Positions 19,042 to 28,286 are shown, numbered from the stretch's first letter. The stretch: 64,000 bases of DNA from an uncultured Sphingomonadaceae bacterium (GCA_947494305.1 CANLUL010000001.1:558001-622000); one strand, 5' to 3'. The notes: generated by a model from the letters alone, not told the origin. Numbers and translations are program-made.

Positions 19042-19081
19042 AACCCCCGCCTAATTTCTATAGAACTTAACGTCCAGACGA

Positions 19082-19441
19082 TTAGTCTTTTAGTTCTGCT
19101 GGAACAATTCCACCGGCATCGGCGATTTTGCCCATCACCTGCTTGTGCAGCAGGATATTGTCTTCGGCAGATCCGCCATATCCGGCATTGCCCATTTCTT
19201 GGGCCAGTTCCTTGCGGTTTTCATAACTCGCATCAAGGCCAACCAATTTCATGAGATCGACAATACTATTGCGCCAGTTGAGTTTGTCTGAACCCGGGAT
19301 ACTATCCAGACGCGCTTCAACGTCCACCTCGCTAATCGCAGCACGTTCAGCAGGTGCAGCTGTTTCTGGTGCTGCTGCCGGTTCAGCCGCTTTTGCTTCA
19401 CCGCCAAAAATTGCACTTTTAATCTTTCCAAAAATACTCAT
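19082..19441 (-). CDS. DUF3597 domain protein
   Basis: A 119-residue soluble protein. After MSIFGKIKSAIFG comes an alanine/proline/glutamate-rich linker (about residues 15-40), then the conserved C-terminal domain (LDSIPGSDKLNWRNSIVDLMKLVG...AELKD) that I recognise as DUF3597. The function is unknown; the domain resembles helical modules sometimes found with LysM/BON proteins. The start at 19441 has AGGAG upstream, so the 22-residue N-terminal extension of the track is rejected. Confidence 0.78.
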   Translation of the reverse strand: MSIFGKIKSAIFGGEAKAAEPAAAPETAAPAERAAISEVDVEARLDSIPGSDKLNWRNSIVDLMKLVGLDASYENRKELAQEMGNAGYGGSAEDNILLHKQVMGKIADAGGIVPAELKD

Positions 19442-19698
19442 GCTATCGCTCCTCTTTATAGCTTTGATTGCAGGCCAGTTTCTGGCTAGCAAATGCAAAC
19501 CCTTCATGCCCTTACAAGCTATCTCGTTGTTGCGGGCGTCAGAGTCAAATGCAGATCATCGCAAATGTTCAATTCTAGACCTTATCGAATGTAAACAGTC
19601 GTAAAGGCTCTGGAAATCGGGTTTTATGACCCAAAATATGCTACATCGTCGGCAAGAAAAGAATCACTTCGGTATTTCGCCGGTAAAGGAGAGCGACT

Positions 19699-20271
19699 AT
19701 GAATATAATGGATATATTGCAGCAATCAGGCGGCATTGGAACAATGGCCAAGGAGTTGGGCATTAACGAAAGCGTCGCTCAAGCCGGTGCAGCAGCCTTG
19801 CTTCCAGCGGTTCTTGGCGGCTTTAAGAAGACAACGCAGGCGCAGCCCAGTGGTCTTGAAGGATTGGGCGGCCTGCTAGGTCAGCTCGGCGGTGGCGGAC
19901 TGCTGGATAGCGTGTTGGCGCCTCAACAAACTCCGGTTCAACAAGGCAACGAAGTCCTTGGTCAGATATTTGGCTCCAAAGAAGTGAGCCGAACTGTGGC
20001 CGCTGGAGCGGAACAGCAAACCGGCATCAGCAGCGATTTGCTCAAGAAAATGCTGCCCGTTGTTGCGATGATGGTCGCCGGATACATGGCGAAGCAAGGC
20101 GGTGATGAATCCGGCGGTGGCGGTCTGGGAGGCCTTATCGGCGGTTTGCTTGGTGGCGGAAATCAATCCTCTGGCGGCGCTCTCGGAGGGCTTGGTTCTC
20201 TGTTGGATCTTGACGGTGATGGCAATCCGCTGGATGACATCATTGGCATGGCTGGAAAACTGGCGCGATAG
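19699..20271 (+). CDS. DUF937 (YidB-like) domain protein
   Basis: A 190-residue, glycine-rich protein with an N-terminal helical DUF937 domain (MNIMDILQQSGGIGTMAKELGINESVAQAGAAALLPAVLGG). The second half has glycine repeats and ends in LDLDGDGNPLDDIIGMAGKLAR, which contains a calcium-loop-like DxDGDGNxxDD. GGAG lies before the ATG. The next gene shares both the N-terminal pattern and this tail. The function is unknown. Confidence 0.8.
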   Translation: MNIMDILQQSGGIGTMAKELGINESVAQAGAAALLPAVLGGFKKTTQAQPSGLEGLGGLLGQLGGGGLLDSVLAPQQTPVQQGNEVLGQIFGSKEVSRTVAAGAEQQTGISSDLLKKMLPVVAMMVAGYMAKQGGDESGGGGLGGLIGGLLGGGNQSSGGALGGLGSLLDLDGDGNPLDDIIGMAGKLAR

Positions 20272-20294
20272 GATTGAGATAAGGGGAAGAAATT

Positions 20295-20675
20295 ATGGGA
20301 ATGCTTGATAAAATTATGGACGCACTACCGGATGGTGTCGATGTGAACTCCATGGCTGAGAAAGTCGGAATGACAACCGACGAGCTGAAGACCGGCGGCG
20401 AAGCACTGTTTGAGAAGCTTAAAGATGGTAGTGTGGATAAAGCAACAGCGATCAAGGAAGCGGCGGCAGAAGCCGGTGTTGACGCTGAAAAACTGAAAGG
20501 ATTGCTCCCCGCCATGGCTGAAAAGGCTGGCCTTGATGGGGAAGGCGGGCTGATGGACAAGTTGACCGGTGAAGATGGTCTATTTGGCAAAGTAAGCGAT
20601 TTGTTTGATCGGGATGGCGATGGCAATCCAATCAACGACCTTACCGATATGGCCAAAGGCTTCTTCAAAAAGTAA
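20295..20675 (+). CDS. Small DUF937-related protein with DGDGNP tail
   Basis: A 126-residue acidic helical protein. The beginning (MLDKIMDALPDGVDVNSMAEKVGMTTDEL) parallels that of the upstream DUF937 protein, and the end (DRDGDGNPINDLTDMAKGFFKK) matches its tail. The pair lies 23 bp apart with AGGGGAAG before the second start, so they form one transcription unit. I infer a diverged tandem duplication. No enzymatic motif is visible. Confidence 0.75.
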   Translation: MGMLDKIMDALPDGVDVNSMAEKVGMTTDELKTGGEALFEKLKDGSVDKATAIKEAAAEAGVDAEKLKGLLPAMAEKAGLDGEGGLMDKLTGEDGLFGKVSDLFDRDGDGNPINDLTDMAKGFFKK

Positions 20676-20698
20676 GGACCAAACGAGTTTCGGAAGGG

Positions 20699-21166
20699 CT
20701 AGTCAGCTGGTCCTTCCAAAGCCTCAACTGCTTCCAATTCCAAAATACCGCCATTGACTGCGATTACCTTAGCAAGTGTACCGGACTCCATCGCCGGACC
20801 TTTCGCAGGCCATTCCCCATCAGCTACTTTTGCTCGACCGCCGGTAGGAGTGATCGGTTCAACAACTGTTACTGTCTTTCCGATCAATCGTGCAGAGCGA
20901 TCATTCAGCAATGGATCTTCATTCTTCACCTTGCTGTTCAAATACCAGCGACGACCAAGCCACACCGATGCAACCGATGATATTCCAAACAGAGTGAGTT
21001 GGCCGGTCAATGTCATGTCTATGAAAAGCGAGGCGATGCCGGTTACAGCCGCCGCGGCAGCCAGCCAAATAAGAAATACGCCCGGGACCATCAATTCGGC
21101 TAGTCCCAACAAGACCGCAAGCGTTAGCCAGACGTAATGTGTTTCTGAGAAAAAACCGTCGCCCAT
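20699..21166 (-). CDS. NfeD family membrane protein
   Basis: A 155-residue protein with three or four N-terminal hydrophobic helices (about residues 10-65) and a C-terminal OB-fold-like domain (RSARLIGKTVTVVEPITPTGGRAKVADGEWPAKG), the pattern of short NfeD proteins. NfeD partners an SPFH protein in membrane microdomains or quality control. Here the start codon overlaps by one base the stop of the SPFH gene immediately upstream, so the two are co-translated. Confidence 0.9.
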   Translation of the reverse strand: MGDGFFSETHYVWLTLAVLLGLAELMVPGVFLIWLAAAAAVTGIASLFIDMTLTGQLTLFGISSVASVWLGRRWYLNSKVKNEDPLLNDRSARLIGKTVTVVEPITPTGGRAKVADGEWPAKGPAMESGTLAKVIAVNGGILELEAVEALEGPAD

Positions 21167-22164
21167 TATTCAAATGGCCCTGGCTTCTTTCGGCCTTTTG
21201 CGTTTGGAGGGGCAATAATATCGCTGTCGCCTAAAGCCTCTTTCGCAATCTCGCCAATGCCGCCTAGCGTTCCGATCAATTGGGTTGCTTCAACAGGAAA
21301 GAGGATCGTCTTCGCATTCGGCGAGTCGGCGAATTTTGATATCGACTTTACATATTCCTGCGCGATAAAATAGTTGATCGCTTGGGAATTGCCTCCGGCG
21401 ATGGCCTGGCTGACCATTTCCGTTGCTTTCGCCTCGGCCTGAGCTGCACGTTCACGCGCTTCGGCATCCAGAAATGCCGCTTCCTTGGCACCTTCCGATT
21501 CCAGAATTGCCGCACGTTTCTCACCTTCAGCTTTCTTAATGGCTGCTTCGCGCATGCCTTCAGCTTCGAGAATCGCAGCCCGCTTTTCACGTTCAGCCTT
21601 CATCTGGCGGGCCATGGCATTTGAAATATCGACTGGCGGCGATATGTCTTTAATCTCGACGCGGGTAATCTTGATACCCCAAGGGGTAGTCGCCTCATCC
21701 ACTACTACCAAAAGTCGAGCATTGATTTCATCCCGGCGGGAAAGCAGCTCATCTAGATCCATCGAGCCCATCACTGTACGGAGGTTTGTAGTCGTCAGGT
21801 TCATGATGGCATTGTAAAGGTCATTAACCTCATAGGCCGCTTTTGACGCTTCCAGCACCTGGAAAAAGACGACACCATCACTATGGATTATCGCATTATC
21901 TTTAGTGATGATTTCCTGACCCGGAATATCGAGTACTTGCTCCATCATATTGACCTTGCGGCCTACGCGATAGAAAAAGGCAGGGAAGAAGTTGAATCCT
22001 GGTTTTGCGACTTGCGTAAAACGACCAAAATATTCGATCGTATATTCAAAACCCTGCCTTACGATCTTGATACTGGCAAACAGGTAGATGAGTGCTAAGA
22101 TTACAAAAAATCCGACGAAGCCGATTTCCACTGGTATTCTCCCGATTAGAGCTGTTAGTACCAT
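21166..22164 (-). CDS. qmcA: SPFH domain (stomatin/prohibitin, QmcA-like) protein
   Basis: Membrane scaffold protein. A single N-terminal helix (FVGFFVILALIYLFASIKIV) leads to the SPFH/band 7 domain (FTQVAKPGFNFFPAFF, DIPGQEIITKDNAIIHSDGVVFFQVLEASKA) and a long alanine/glutamate-rich coiled coil (KAEGEKRAAILESEGAKEAAFLDAEA). Start 22164 is preceded by AAGGAG, so the 21-residue track extension is rejected; this gives 332 residues. It forms an operon with nfeD and shares a 69-bp divergent gap with the second M28 peptidase. Confidence 0.9.
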   Translation of the reverse strand: MVLTALIGRIPVEIGFVGFFVILALIYLFASIKIVRQGFEYTIEYFGRFTQVAKPGFNFFPAFFYRVGRKVNMMEQVLDIPGQEIITKDNAIIHSDGVVFFQVLEASKAAYEVNDLYNAIMNLTTTNLRTVMGSMDLDELLSRRDEINARLLVVVDEATTPWGIKITRVEIKDISPPVDISNAMARQMKAEREKRAAILEAEGMREAAIKKAEGEKRAAILESEGAKEAAFLDAEARERAAQAEAKATEMVSQAIAGGNSQAINYFIAQEYVKSISKFADSPNAKTILFPVEATQLIGTLGGIGEIAKEALGDSDIIAPPNAKGRKKPGPFE

Positions 22165-22233
22165 CGATGATTTGCTCCTTCTTGCCAAGGAAAATCCGAA
22201 TATTCCGCTCATTAACAAGGTTACCATCCGAAT

Positions 22234-23736
22234 ATGCGATCCCTATTTGTTGCTGCTGTTGTCACAATCTGTTTGCCAAATTTGCTCCATGCAAAACCAA
22301 TCACCGAGTCCGATTTGCGAGAGCATATTGCGATTTTGGCAAGCGATGATTTTCAAGGTCGCAAACCGGGAACAGAAGGTGAGAATAAGACCATCAACTA
22401 CATTGCATCGCAGTGGTCTGACGCAGGACTAGTGCCTGCTGCGACCGGCGGTGTCTGGTATGAACCGGTGGCTCTGATGGAACGCAAGGCGTCTGGATCA
22501 AGTGCAATTTTCTCGGTGGAAGCTAGCAATCGAAGTCGCGATTTCACGGCTTCGCAGAAGAATATTGTTTTGCGCGGTCGCGATGCAACGGAAAACGCTT
22601 TGGCGGGTCCGGTTGTATATGCCGGATATGCGAATGAAAAATCGGAGGAACTGAGGAGGTTGGTAAGCGGAAAAGTTGCTCTTCTTCCGCTCTCTAAGCC
22701 CACAGGACGCGATGATTTGCCGGATTATCGTGATCGCAGAAAACAGCTTATTAAAGCAGGTGCCGCCGCTGTGATCTCAATTATAGCCAGTGAAGGGCGC
22801 TGGAACCGTGTAAAACGCCTTGTTCAGCGCGGTGAAATGAGATTGGAAGGAGACAATCAGCACGCAAAATTTGAAGGGATTATTAGACAGAAGTTTGTTC
22901 GTAAATTGCTGAAAAAGGCAAGTTTGGATAAACGGCAATTCAAAATTTGGCAGGATGACACTGATTTTCGGGCGACCGATTTACCAATGCGTGCCGACTT
23001 GTTCGCAGAAACAGATATCCGAGGCTTAGTATCCCACAATGTAATAGGCAAAATTCCAGGATCGAAACCCAAGAGCGGGGCAGTGCTGTTTCTCGGTCAT
23101 TGGGATCATTTTGGCGAATGTCGTAGGGAAGACCCCGATGACCCTGGAAAGGATCGCATCTGTAACGGGGCAGTAGACAATGCCAGTGGTATATCCCTGC
23201 TAATCGAAACGGCTAAACGATTGACTTCTTCCAGGCCTGAACGCGATATATATTTCTTGGCTACCACCGCCGAAGAGCGCGGTCTGCTGGGTGCATATGC
23301 GTTCGTCGAAAATCCACCAACGGCAATAGAAAATTTCATTGCAGCCTTTAATGCGGACTCGATCGCAATTGCTAAAGAAGAAACCAATATTGCAGTGGTA
23401 GGATTGGGCGAAACCGAACTTGATCCGGATATTGAGAAAGTTGCTAACAAGGAAAACCGCAAGATTGATCGTTCGGGCAAACCCAATGCCTATTTGAAGC
23501 GGCAAGATGGTTATGTGTTTCTGGAGCAAGGAATTCCTGCCTACATGATCACTAGCGCCTTTGCTGATGAGACATTGCTAAATGCTTTTATTGCCGGGGC
23601 TTATCACGATGTTAGCGACGAGCTGGATGATGATTTGCCGCTAGGTGGAGCGGCAGCGGACGCCAATTTTCATGTTGCATTGGGGCGTTATTTTGGCAGC
23701 ACCGAAACATTTCCGCAAAAGGCCTCTGGTGAATAG
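22234..23736 (+). CDS. M28 family peptidase paralogue, exported, altered SDH motif
   Basis: Signal peptide (ending LLHA) and M28 core related to the protein at 10658: DFQGRKPGTEGENKT, GHWDHFGEC, ICNGAVDNASG, TTAEERGLLGAYAF, NADSIAI and YHDVSDE retain the metal ligands. The block that reads RSDHFSFAKQGVP in the paralogue is RQDGYVFLEQGIP here, so a widely conserved active-site His is replaced by Gly (about residue 426). A PA-like insert is present. It may be a modified or weak peptidase. It is divergent from the SPFH operon. Confidence 0.85.
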   Translation: MRSLFVAAVVTICLPNLLHAKPITESDLREHIAILASDDFQGRKPGTEGENKTINYIASQWSDAGLVPAATGGVWYEPVALMERKASGSSAIFSVEASNRSRDFTASQKNIVLRGRDATENALAGPVVYAGYANEKSEELRRLVSGKVALLPLSKPTGRDDLPDYRDRRKQLIKAGAAAVISIIASEGRWNRVKRLVQRGEMRLEGDNQHAKFEGIIRQKFVRKLLKKASLDKRQFKIWQDDTDFRATDLPMRADLFAETDIRGLVSHNVIGKIPGSKPKSGAVLFLGHWDHFGECRREDPDDPGKDRICNGAVDNASGISLLIETAKRLTSSRPERDIYFLATTAEERGLLGAYAFVENPPTAIENFIAAFNADSIAIAKEETNIAVVGLGETELDPDIEKVANKENRKIDRSGKPNAYLKRQDGYVFLEQGIPAYMITSAFADETLLNAFIAGAYHDVSDELDDDLPLGGAAADANFHVALGRYFGSTETFPQKASGE

Positions 23737-23798
23737 TCTGAAACCTGTTTACATGGGCCGCCACAGAATCACTCGCAGCGCAGAAGAAAGTGGCGATC

Positions 23799-25265
23799 AT
23801 GAGCAGTAAAGAAATCCGTATGGGCCTGACATTTGACGATGTCTTGCTCCAGCCTGCCGCATCCGAAATTGTTCCCAGTCAGGCGGATACCAAAACATTG
23901 CTGACCAAGGAAATTGGCCTCAATATTCCAGTTCTTTCATCTGCAATGGATACCGTTACCGAAGCCGATATGGCGATAGTCATGGCGCAAATGGGCGGTA
24001 TTGGGGTGCTTCACCGCAATCTTACACTGGAACAGCAGATTGCCGCCGTTCGGCAGGTTAAGCGATTTGAATCGGGCATGGTTGTAAATCCCATAACTAT
24101 TGCTCCTGATGCGACATTGTCAGAGGCAGAAGCGACAATGGAACAAAACCGGATATCCGGTATTCCGGTTGTTGAAAAAAGCGGAAAACTGGTGGGTATA
24201 TTGACCAATCGGGATGTTCGCTTTGCAGAAAACCCCAAGCAACCGGTTTCTGAATTAATGACCAAGGACGATCTGGCGACGGTACCAGCTGGCGTAAGCC
24301 AGGAAGAGGCGCGTCGTAAGTTGCATCAACGACGGATCGAGAAACTGTTGGTAGTGGATAACGACTATCGTTGTGTTGGTCTGATCACCGTGAAAGATAT
24401 TGAAAAAGCAGTGATGTATCCGGATGCAACAAAGGATGATGCTGGACGACTTCGTGTCGCGGCAGCATCGACTGTTGGAGATGCGGGATTGGAGCGGACA
24501 CAGGCTCTTATTGATGCGGAATGCGATCTGGTTGTTGTTGATACAGCGCACGGTCATAGCGCGATGGTCGCAAGATCGGTTGAAGAGATAAAGAAGCGTT
24601 CCAATAGTGCCCAGATTATTGCTGGAAATGTGGCGACTGCGGAGGCTACGCGCGCGTTGATTGATGCAGGTGCTGATGGAATAAAAGTGGGTATTGGACC
24701 GGGATCAATATGCACAACGCGGGTTGTAGCTGGCGTTGGCGTGCCGCAGTTAACGGCGGTAATGGATTGTGCCGAAGAAGCAGAAAAATCGGGTATTCCG
24801 ATTGTTGCTGATGGCGGGCTAAGGACTTCGGGCGACGTTGCCAAGGCATTAGCGGCCGGCGCGTCATCGGTAATGGTCGGTTCTTTGCTGGCCGGTACTG
24901 AGGAGGCGCCGGGTGAAACTTTCCTATATCAAGGTCGATCCTATAAAAGTTATCGCGGTATGGGCAGCGTCGGAGCCATGGCTCGCGGTTCTGCAGATCG
25001 TTATTTTCAGCAAGATATCAAAGATCAGATGAAGCTGGTTCCAGAGGGTATTGAAGGGCAGGTGCCGTTTAAAGGCCCGGCTCGAAACGTTATTCATCAA
25101 TTGGTTGGCGGTGTGAAGGCGGCCATGGGTTATACCGGATCGGAAACGCTTAAAGCATTGCGGGAACGTGCGGAATTCGTCCAGATTACCAACGCCGGGT
25201 TGCAGGAAAGTCACGTCCATGACGTATCGATCACGCGGGAAGCCCCCAATTATCCTACGCGATAA
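23799..25265 (+). CDS. guaB: Inosine-5'-monophosphate dehydrogenase
   Basis: NAD-dependent oxidation of IMP to XMP, the committed step of GMP synthesis. The protein begins [21 protein letters not shown], has two CBS domains (about residues 90-205) inserted in the barrel, the catalytic loop [20 protein letters not shown], and the flap region [10 protein letters not shown]. 488 residues is standard. ATG 23799 is used; the track's GTG 23790 adds three residues. AGAAAG lies upstream. It is followed by a small orphan and rsmB. Confidence 0.97.
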   Translation: MSSKEIRMGLTFDDVLLQPAASEIVPSQADTKTLLTKEIGLNIPVLSSAMDTVTEADMAIVMAQMGGIGVLHRNLTLEQQIAAVRQVKRFESGMVVNPITIAPDATLSEAEATMEQNRISGIPVVEKSGKLVGILTNRDVRFAENPKQPVSELMTKDDLATVPAGVSQEEARRKLHQRRIEKLLVVDNDYRCVGLITVKDIEKAVMYPDATKDDAGRLRVAAASTVGDAGLERTQALIDAECDLVVVDTAHGHSAMVARSVEEIKKRSNSAQIIAGNVATAEATRALIDAGADGIKVGIGPGSICTTRVVAGVGVPQLTAVMDCAEEAEKSGIPIVADGGLRTSGDVAKALAAGASSVMVGSLLAGTEEAPGETFLYQGRSYKSYRGMGSVGAMARGSADRYFQQDIKDQMKLVPEGIEGQVPFKGPARNVIHQLVGGVKAAMGYTGSETLKALRERAEFVQITNAGLQESHVHDVSITREAPNYPTR

Positions 25266-25276
25266 GGGACACCCTG

Positions 25277-25549
25277 ATGGTTGAGGTTTTTACTCCGTTT
25301 CTGATGATTTTGCTGACCTGGAATGATCGTGATCCCGATGCCTCAATGACGATTTTGCAAAGAACATATATAGACGAAGCGACCTGCCAAAAAGCAGGGA
25401 AAGAGCGGCTGATTCTCATTGAAGAAGATCGAAAAAGTAGAATTGAAAAATTCAAAGTCGAACAGGTCAAGACGGAAAATGCGAAGTTTTTCTGCATCCC
25501 GCAGTCCCCGAATATTATTAAATATCGCCCGCTGGTTACCGAAGATTGA
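25277..25549 (+). CDS. Unrecognised 90-aa protein between guaB and rsmB
   Basis: Not recognised. It opens with a hydrophobic segment (FTPFLMILLTW) that may be a short signal or anchor, then charged residues with two cysteines (ATCQKAG and FFCIP). It lies 11 bp after guaB, and its TGA overlaps the TTG start of rsmB (TTGA), so it is embedded in the operon and probably translated. The spacing argues against a spurious ORF, and no other frame covers the gap. It could be a small cell-envelope protein. Confidence 0.6.
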   Translation: MVEVFTPFLMILLTWNDRDPDASMTILQRTYIDEATCQKAGKERLILIEEDRKSRIEKFKVEQVKTENAKFFCIPQSPNIIKYRPLVTED

Positions 25550-26724
25550 CCCCATCAGCGCGACTACAGGCAGCGATAGAACTGCTGGATGAAATAATAT
25601 TTGCGGCACGCGATGATGGTGCTTCGGCGGATGCAATTATCAGAAAGTATTTCACGACCCGCCGCTATGCGGGTTCCAAAGATCGCCGGGCGGTCAGGGA
25701 ACATGTCTATTCTGCAATCCGGCGATTTGGAGAGAGACCTGATAGCGGACGTAATGCGATGTTAGGGCTGGCAAAAGAGAACGCTGAACTAGCGGCATTG
25801 TTTGATGGTTCAGACTACGGACCTGCGACAATCAATCCTGATGAAATGACCGCATCTGGCTCAGAATTTCCCGAGTGGCTGAACTCCAAATTTGCCGAAC
25901 CGATTGATGCCACCGCGCGAAAAGTGCTTCTAGACCGCGCTGACTTGCATATTCGAGTACATCCCAGAAAGGTTGCGGATATTTCGATTGGTTCGATTTG
26001 GCCGGATGCAAAAGCTTTGGCTTTGCCGCACAGCTATTCTTTGCCGAATGGAACGCGCGTTGACAACAGTGCTCCCTATCACGATGGCCTGATAGAAATC
26101 CAGGATCTGGGTAGCCAGGCAATAGTGACTGCTGGTAGCCGGCATCAGCCCAACACCGTTCTTGATCTATGTGCCGGGGCAGGGGGTAAGACGTTGGGTT
26201 TGGCTGCGCAATTGCCTAATGACACAAAGATCGTCGCTTCCGATACGGACCGTGGCCGATTGTCTCGCCTGAAACCCCGGATGGAGCGCACCGGTGCGAG
26301 CAATATCGAAACAATCCTTCTGCATCCTGATCGGGAAATGGAGTCGTTGGAGAACCTGAAAGGCAGATGCGATCTGGTCGTTGTCGATGCGCCGTGCACT
26401 GGGACAGGAACCTGGCGGCGCAATCCGGAACTGCGTTGGAGAATAACGCCCAAGCGATTGCAGAAAATAACGCAATTGCAACAAAGATTACTGCAATTGG
26501 GCCGTGAGTTTGTCGCGCCGCGCGGACGACTGCTATTTGCGGTTTGCTCGCTTTTGGACGATGAAGGGCCGGACCAGATTGAGAGGTTTCTGCAATCCCA
26601 CTCAGATTGGCGTAATATAGAGGTTGATTTGCCGTTGGGCCGCCCATATCGTAAAGGAACTCTTCTTTCACCGTATCATGACGGAACGGATGGCTTTTAT
26701 TTCTCCTGTCTCGAAAAATTGTGA
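25546..26724 (+). CDS. RsmB/NOP family 16S rRNA (cytosine-C5) methyltransferase
   Basis: Methylates cytosine in 16S rRNA (m5C967-type). The N-terminal part has the NusB-like helical region (FTTRRYAGSKDRRAVREHVYSAIRRFG), followed by the Rossmann domain: LDLCAGAGGKTLGLAAQL (motif I), VVVDAPCTGTGTWRRNPELRWR with the release Cys, and LLFAVCSLLDDEG with the nucleophilic Cys. 392 residues is the usual size range. The start is TTG, overlapping the previous stop by TTGA; this is the only reasonable start near the N-terminal domain. Confidence 0.88.
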   Translation: MTPSARLQAAIELLDEIIFAARDDGASADAIIRKYFTTRRYAGSKDRRAVREHVYSAIRRFGERPDSGRNAMLGLAKENAELAALFDGSDYGPATINPDEMTASGSEFPEWLNSKFAEPIDATARKVLLDRADLHIRVHPRKVADISIGSIWPDAKALALPHSYSLPNGTRVDNSAPYHDGLIEIQDLGSQAIVTAGSRHQPNTVLDLCAGAGGKTLGLAAQLPNDTKIVASDTDRGRLSRLKPRMERTGASNIETILLHPDREMESLENLKGRCDLVVVDAPCTGTGTWRRNPELRWRITPKRLQKITQLQQRLLQLGREFVAPRGRLLFAVCSLLDDEGPDQIERFLQSHSDWRNIEVDLPLGRPYRKGTLLSPYHDGTDGFYFSCLEKL

Positions 26725-26793
26725 TAGTTTCGCGTGTTAATCGCGGATGCAGATGATTCTGGTAAAAGCCGTGGAAATCTAATGGAGCTGATT

Positions 26794-27324
26794 ATGCGTT
26801 TCTCACCTGCTGCCCTTGCCCTTTCACTGGTTTTGGCCACCGTTTCGAGTGTGAGTTACAGTCAGTCGGCAGATGTTGAGATCAAGCAGCGATCGATTGA
26901 ATATATGGGATTGGGCGAGAAGGCTCAGAAAACCGGTAATTTCGAACTTGCAACCGACTTTTACGAGACTGCTTTGGCAGTAGATCCACGCAACGGTTCG
27001 GCCTTTATTGCATTGGCTCAAATCTCCCGAGTTCAAGGGCTTCCCGGCAAAGCTATTCGGCTTTATCGTGAGGCACTCATTTTGGATCCCAATAATCTGG
27101 ATGCGTTGGCAGGACAGGGCGAAGCCCTTGTACAACGCGGCGCTGTTGAAAAGGCCAAGTTAAACCTGTCACGGATTGAAACGCTTTGCCGCACCAAATG
27201 CGCACAAAATGATCAGCTAGCGAGCGTTATCACCAAATCGGAAAAAGCGCCGGTTATGTCGGCTGCCGCGGTGACGCCGAAGCCAAAAGTCGGCGATGAA
27301 AAACCAGAAACTGAAACGCCTTAG
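26794..27324 (+). CDS. Exported TPR protein
   Basis: A signal peptide (MRFSPAALALSLVLATVSSVSYSQ) is followed by about three tetratricopeptide repeats (EKAQKTGNFELATDFYETALAVDPRN, FIALAQISRVQGLPGKAIRLYREALILDPNN, LAGQGEALVQRGAVEKAKLNLSRI), a CRTKC cysteine pair, and a proline/lysine tail. ATG 26794 has GGAG 6 nt upstream and gives the clean signal peptide. It is a periplasmic scaffold or assembly protein of unknown partner and may be co-transcribed with rsmB, 69 bp upstream. Confidence 0.75.
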   Translation: MRFSPAALALSLVLATVSSVSYSQSADVEIKQRSIEYMGLGEKAQKTGNFELATDFYETALAVDPRNGSAFIALAQISRVQGLPGKAIRLYREALILDPNNLDALAGQGEALVQRGAVEKAKLNLSRIETLCRTKCAQNDQLASVITKSEKAPVMSAAAVTPKPKVGDEKPETETP

Positions 27325-27366
27325 ATCCCAAAAAATGGACTAGACGGAAGCCTCATTGGCGTTTCA
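27312..27366. repeat. 9-bp inverted repeat spanning the gap between convergent genes
   Basis: TGAAACGCC (27312-27320) and GGCGTTTCA (27358-27366) are perfect inverted repeats separated by 37 nt, bracketing the end of the TPR gene and the gap to the convergent DUF481 gene. It could form a stem that ends transcription from both sides, but there is no T-run. Confidence 0.3.
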
Positions 27367-27377
27367 TACCATTCAAC

Positions 27378-28286
27378 CTAAAAATCGTAGACCAATGTCG
27401 CACGGCTGATTTTATCTGTCTTTTCAACACCCAAAGGCGGATCAGTCTCATGCTCCCGTGAGTAGGATAGGCGTGCTGATAATGCTCCAATCAGTTTCGC
27501 CTCCAATCCTGCGGTTGAGGTGAACGTACTGTTGTCCGCTTCGATATAGGCGCTGAGATCCTGTGTGAGACGTAAGTTATCCGAAATCTGCCAGAACGAA
27601 TCTAGAGCAGCCAATCCCGCAATGCTGGAGTTGGATCCACCACCGACGATGCTGGTTTTTCGCCAGGCTGGACCGGCTTTGATGTTTAACGCTGTATCGT
27701 CACTTTTGATCACGGCGTAACCAAATCCGCCCGATAGCGTGACGCGCGATGAGAATCCTTGAAATCTATCGCGCTCATATTGCGCCAGTCCAAAAGCATA
27801 GAAGCGCTCGTGAAACTTATAGTTTGGCTCATAGGCCGCCAGAAACTGCTCGCGGTCCGTTGCTCCGTTGGTGCGTTGATAATCGGCCAGTGCACGAAGG
27901 TTTTGGCGCCATTTCACGCCTTCTCTCTTCAACTTGAGCGATGCAGAAATGCCAGTGCTATTGGTGTTGCCGCTGGAATGAAATCCACCCAATTCGCCTT
28001 GGCCGGTCCAGTTTTCAAAGAATCCTGCTTGAAGTTTTTTCTGCTCGTCGGCAGCGGCGATGGCCGCTTTTTCCGCAGCGTAGATAGCTAGCATCGCATC
28101 AATTTCTGCCACATCACTGGGATTGGTTGATTTGGCCAGTTTTACAACTATTTGCACCTCTGCATCATTTTTCGAAGCCAGTGCCGCTTCAATCATGGCC
28201 TTAACCGGATCAGGAAGTGCTGCTTGTGCGGGAATAGAGTGCAGCAATGCAATAGCAGAGATGCTAGCAGAAACTTTATATAACAT
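27378..28286 (-). CDS. DUF481 family outer-membrane beta-barrel protein
   Basis: Signal peptide (ending PAQAA), a helical alanine-rich region (residues about 30-90), then about 200 residues of alternating beta strands (GGFHSSGNTNSTGISASLKLKREG, ALADYQRTNGATDREQFLAAYEPNYKFHERFYAFGLAQYERDRFQGF) ending in VYDF with a terminal Phe, as outer-membrane barrels do. The pattern matches DUF481 (YdiY-like). Role unknown. It converges with the TPR gene. Confidence 0.82.
   Translation of the reverse strand: MLYKVSASISAIALLHSIPAQAALPDPVKAMIEAALASKNDAEVQIVVKLAKSTNPSDVAEIDAMLAIYAAEKAAIAAADEQKKLQAGFFENWTGQGELGGFHSSGNTNSTGISASLKLKREGVKWRQNLRALADYQRTNGATDREQFLAAYEPNYKFHERFYAFGLAQYERDRFQGFSSRVTLSGGFGYAVIKSDDTALNIKAGPAWRKTSIVGGGSNSSIAGLAALDSFWQISDNLRLTQDLSAYIEADNSTFTSTAGLEAKLIGALSARLSYSREHETDPPLGVEKTDKISRATLVYDF

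Noticed and set aside
20674-20717. Inverted repeats AAGGACCA/TGGTCCTT and GGAAGG/CCTTCC at the convergent gene junction
   Set aside because: The arms compete with each other, the loops are long and no T-run follows on either strand, so I do not call a terminator.
23488-23520. First idea that the second M28 peptidase lost a zinc ligand
   Set aside because: In characterised M28 aminopeptidases the last metal His is in the later YH motif, which is retained here; the lost His is a conserved active-site neighbour, so only altered activity is proposed.
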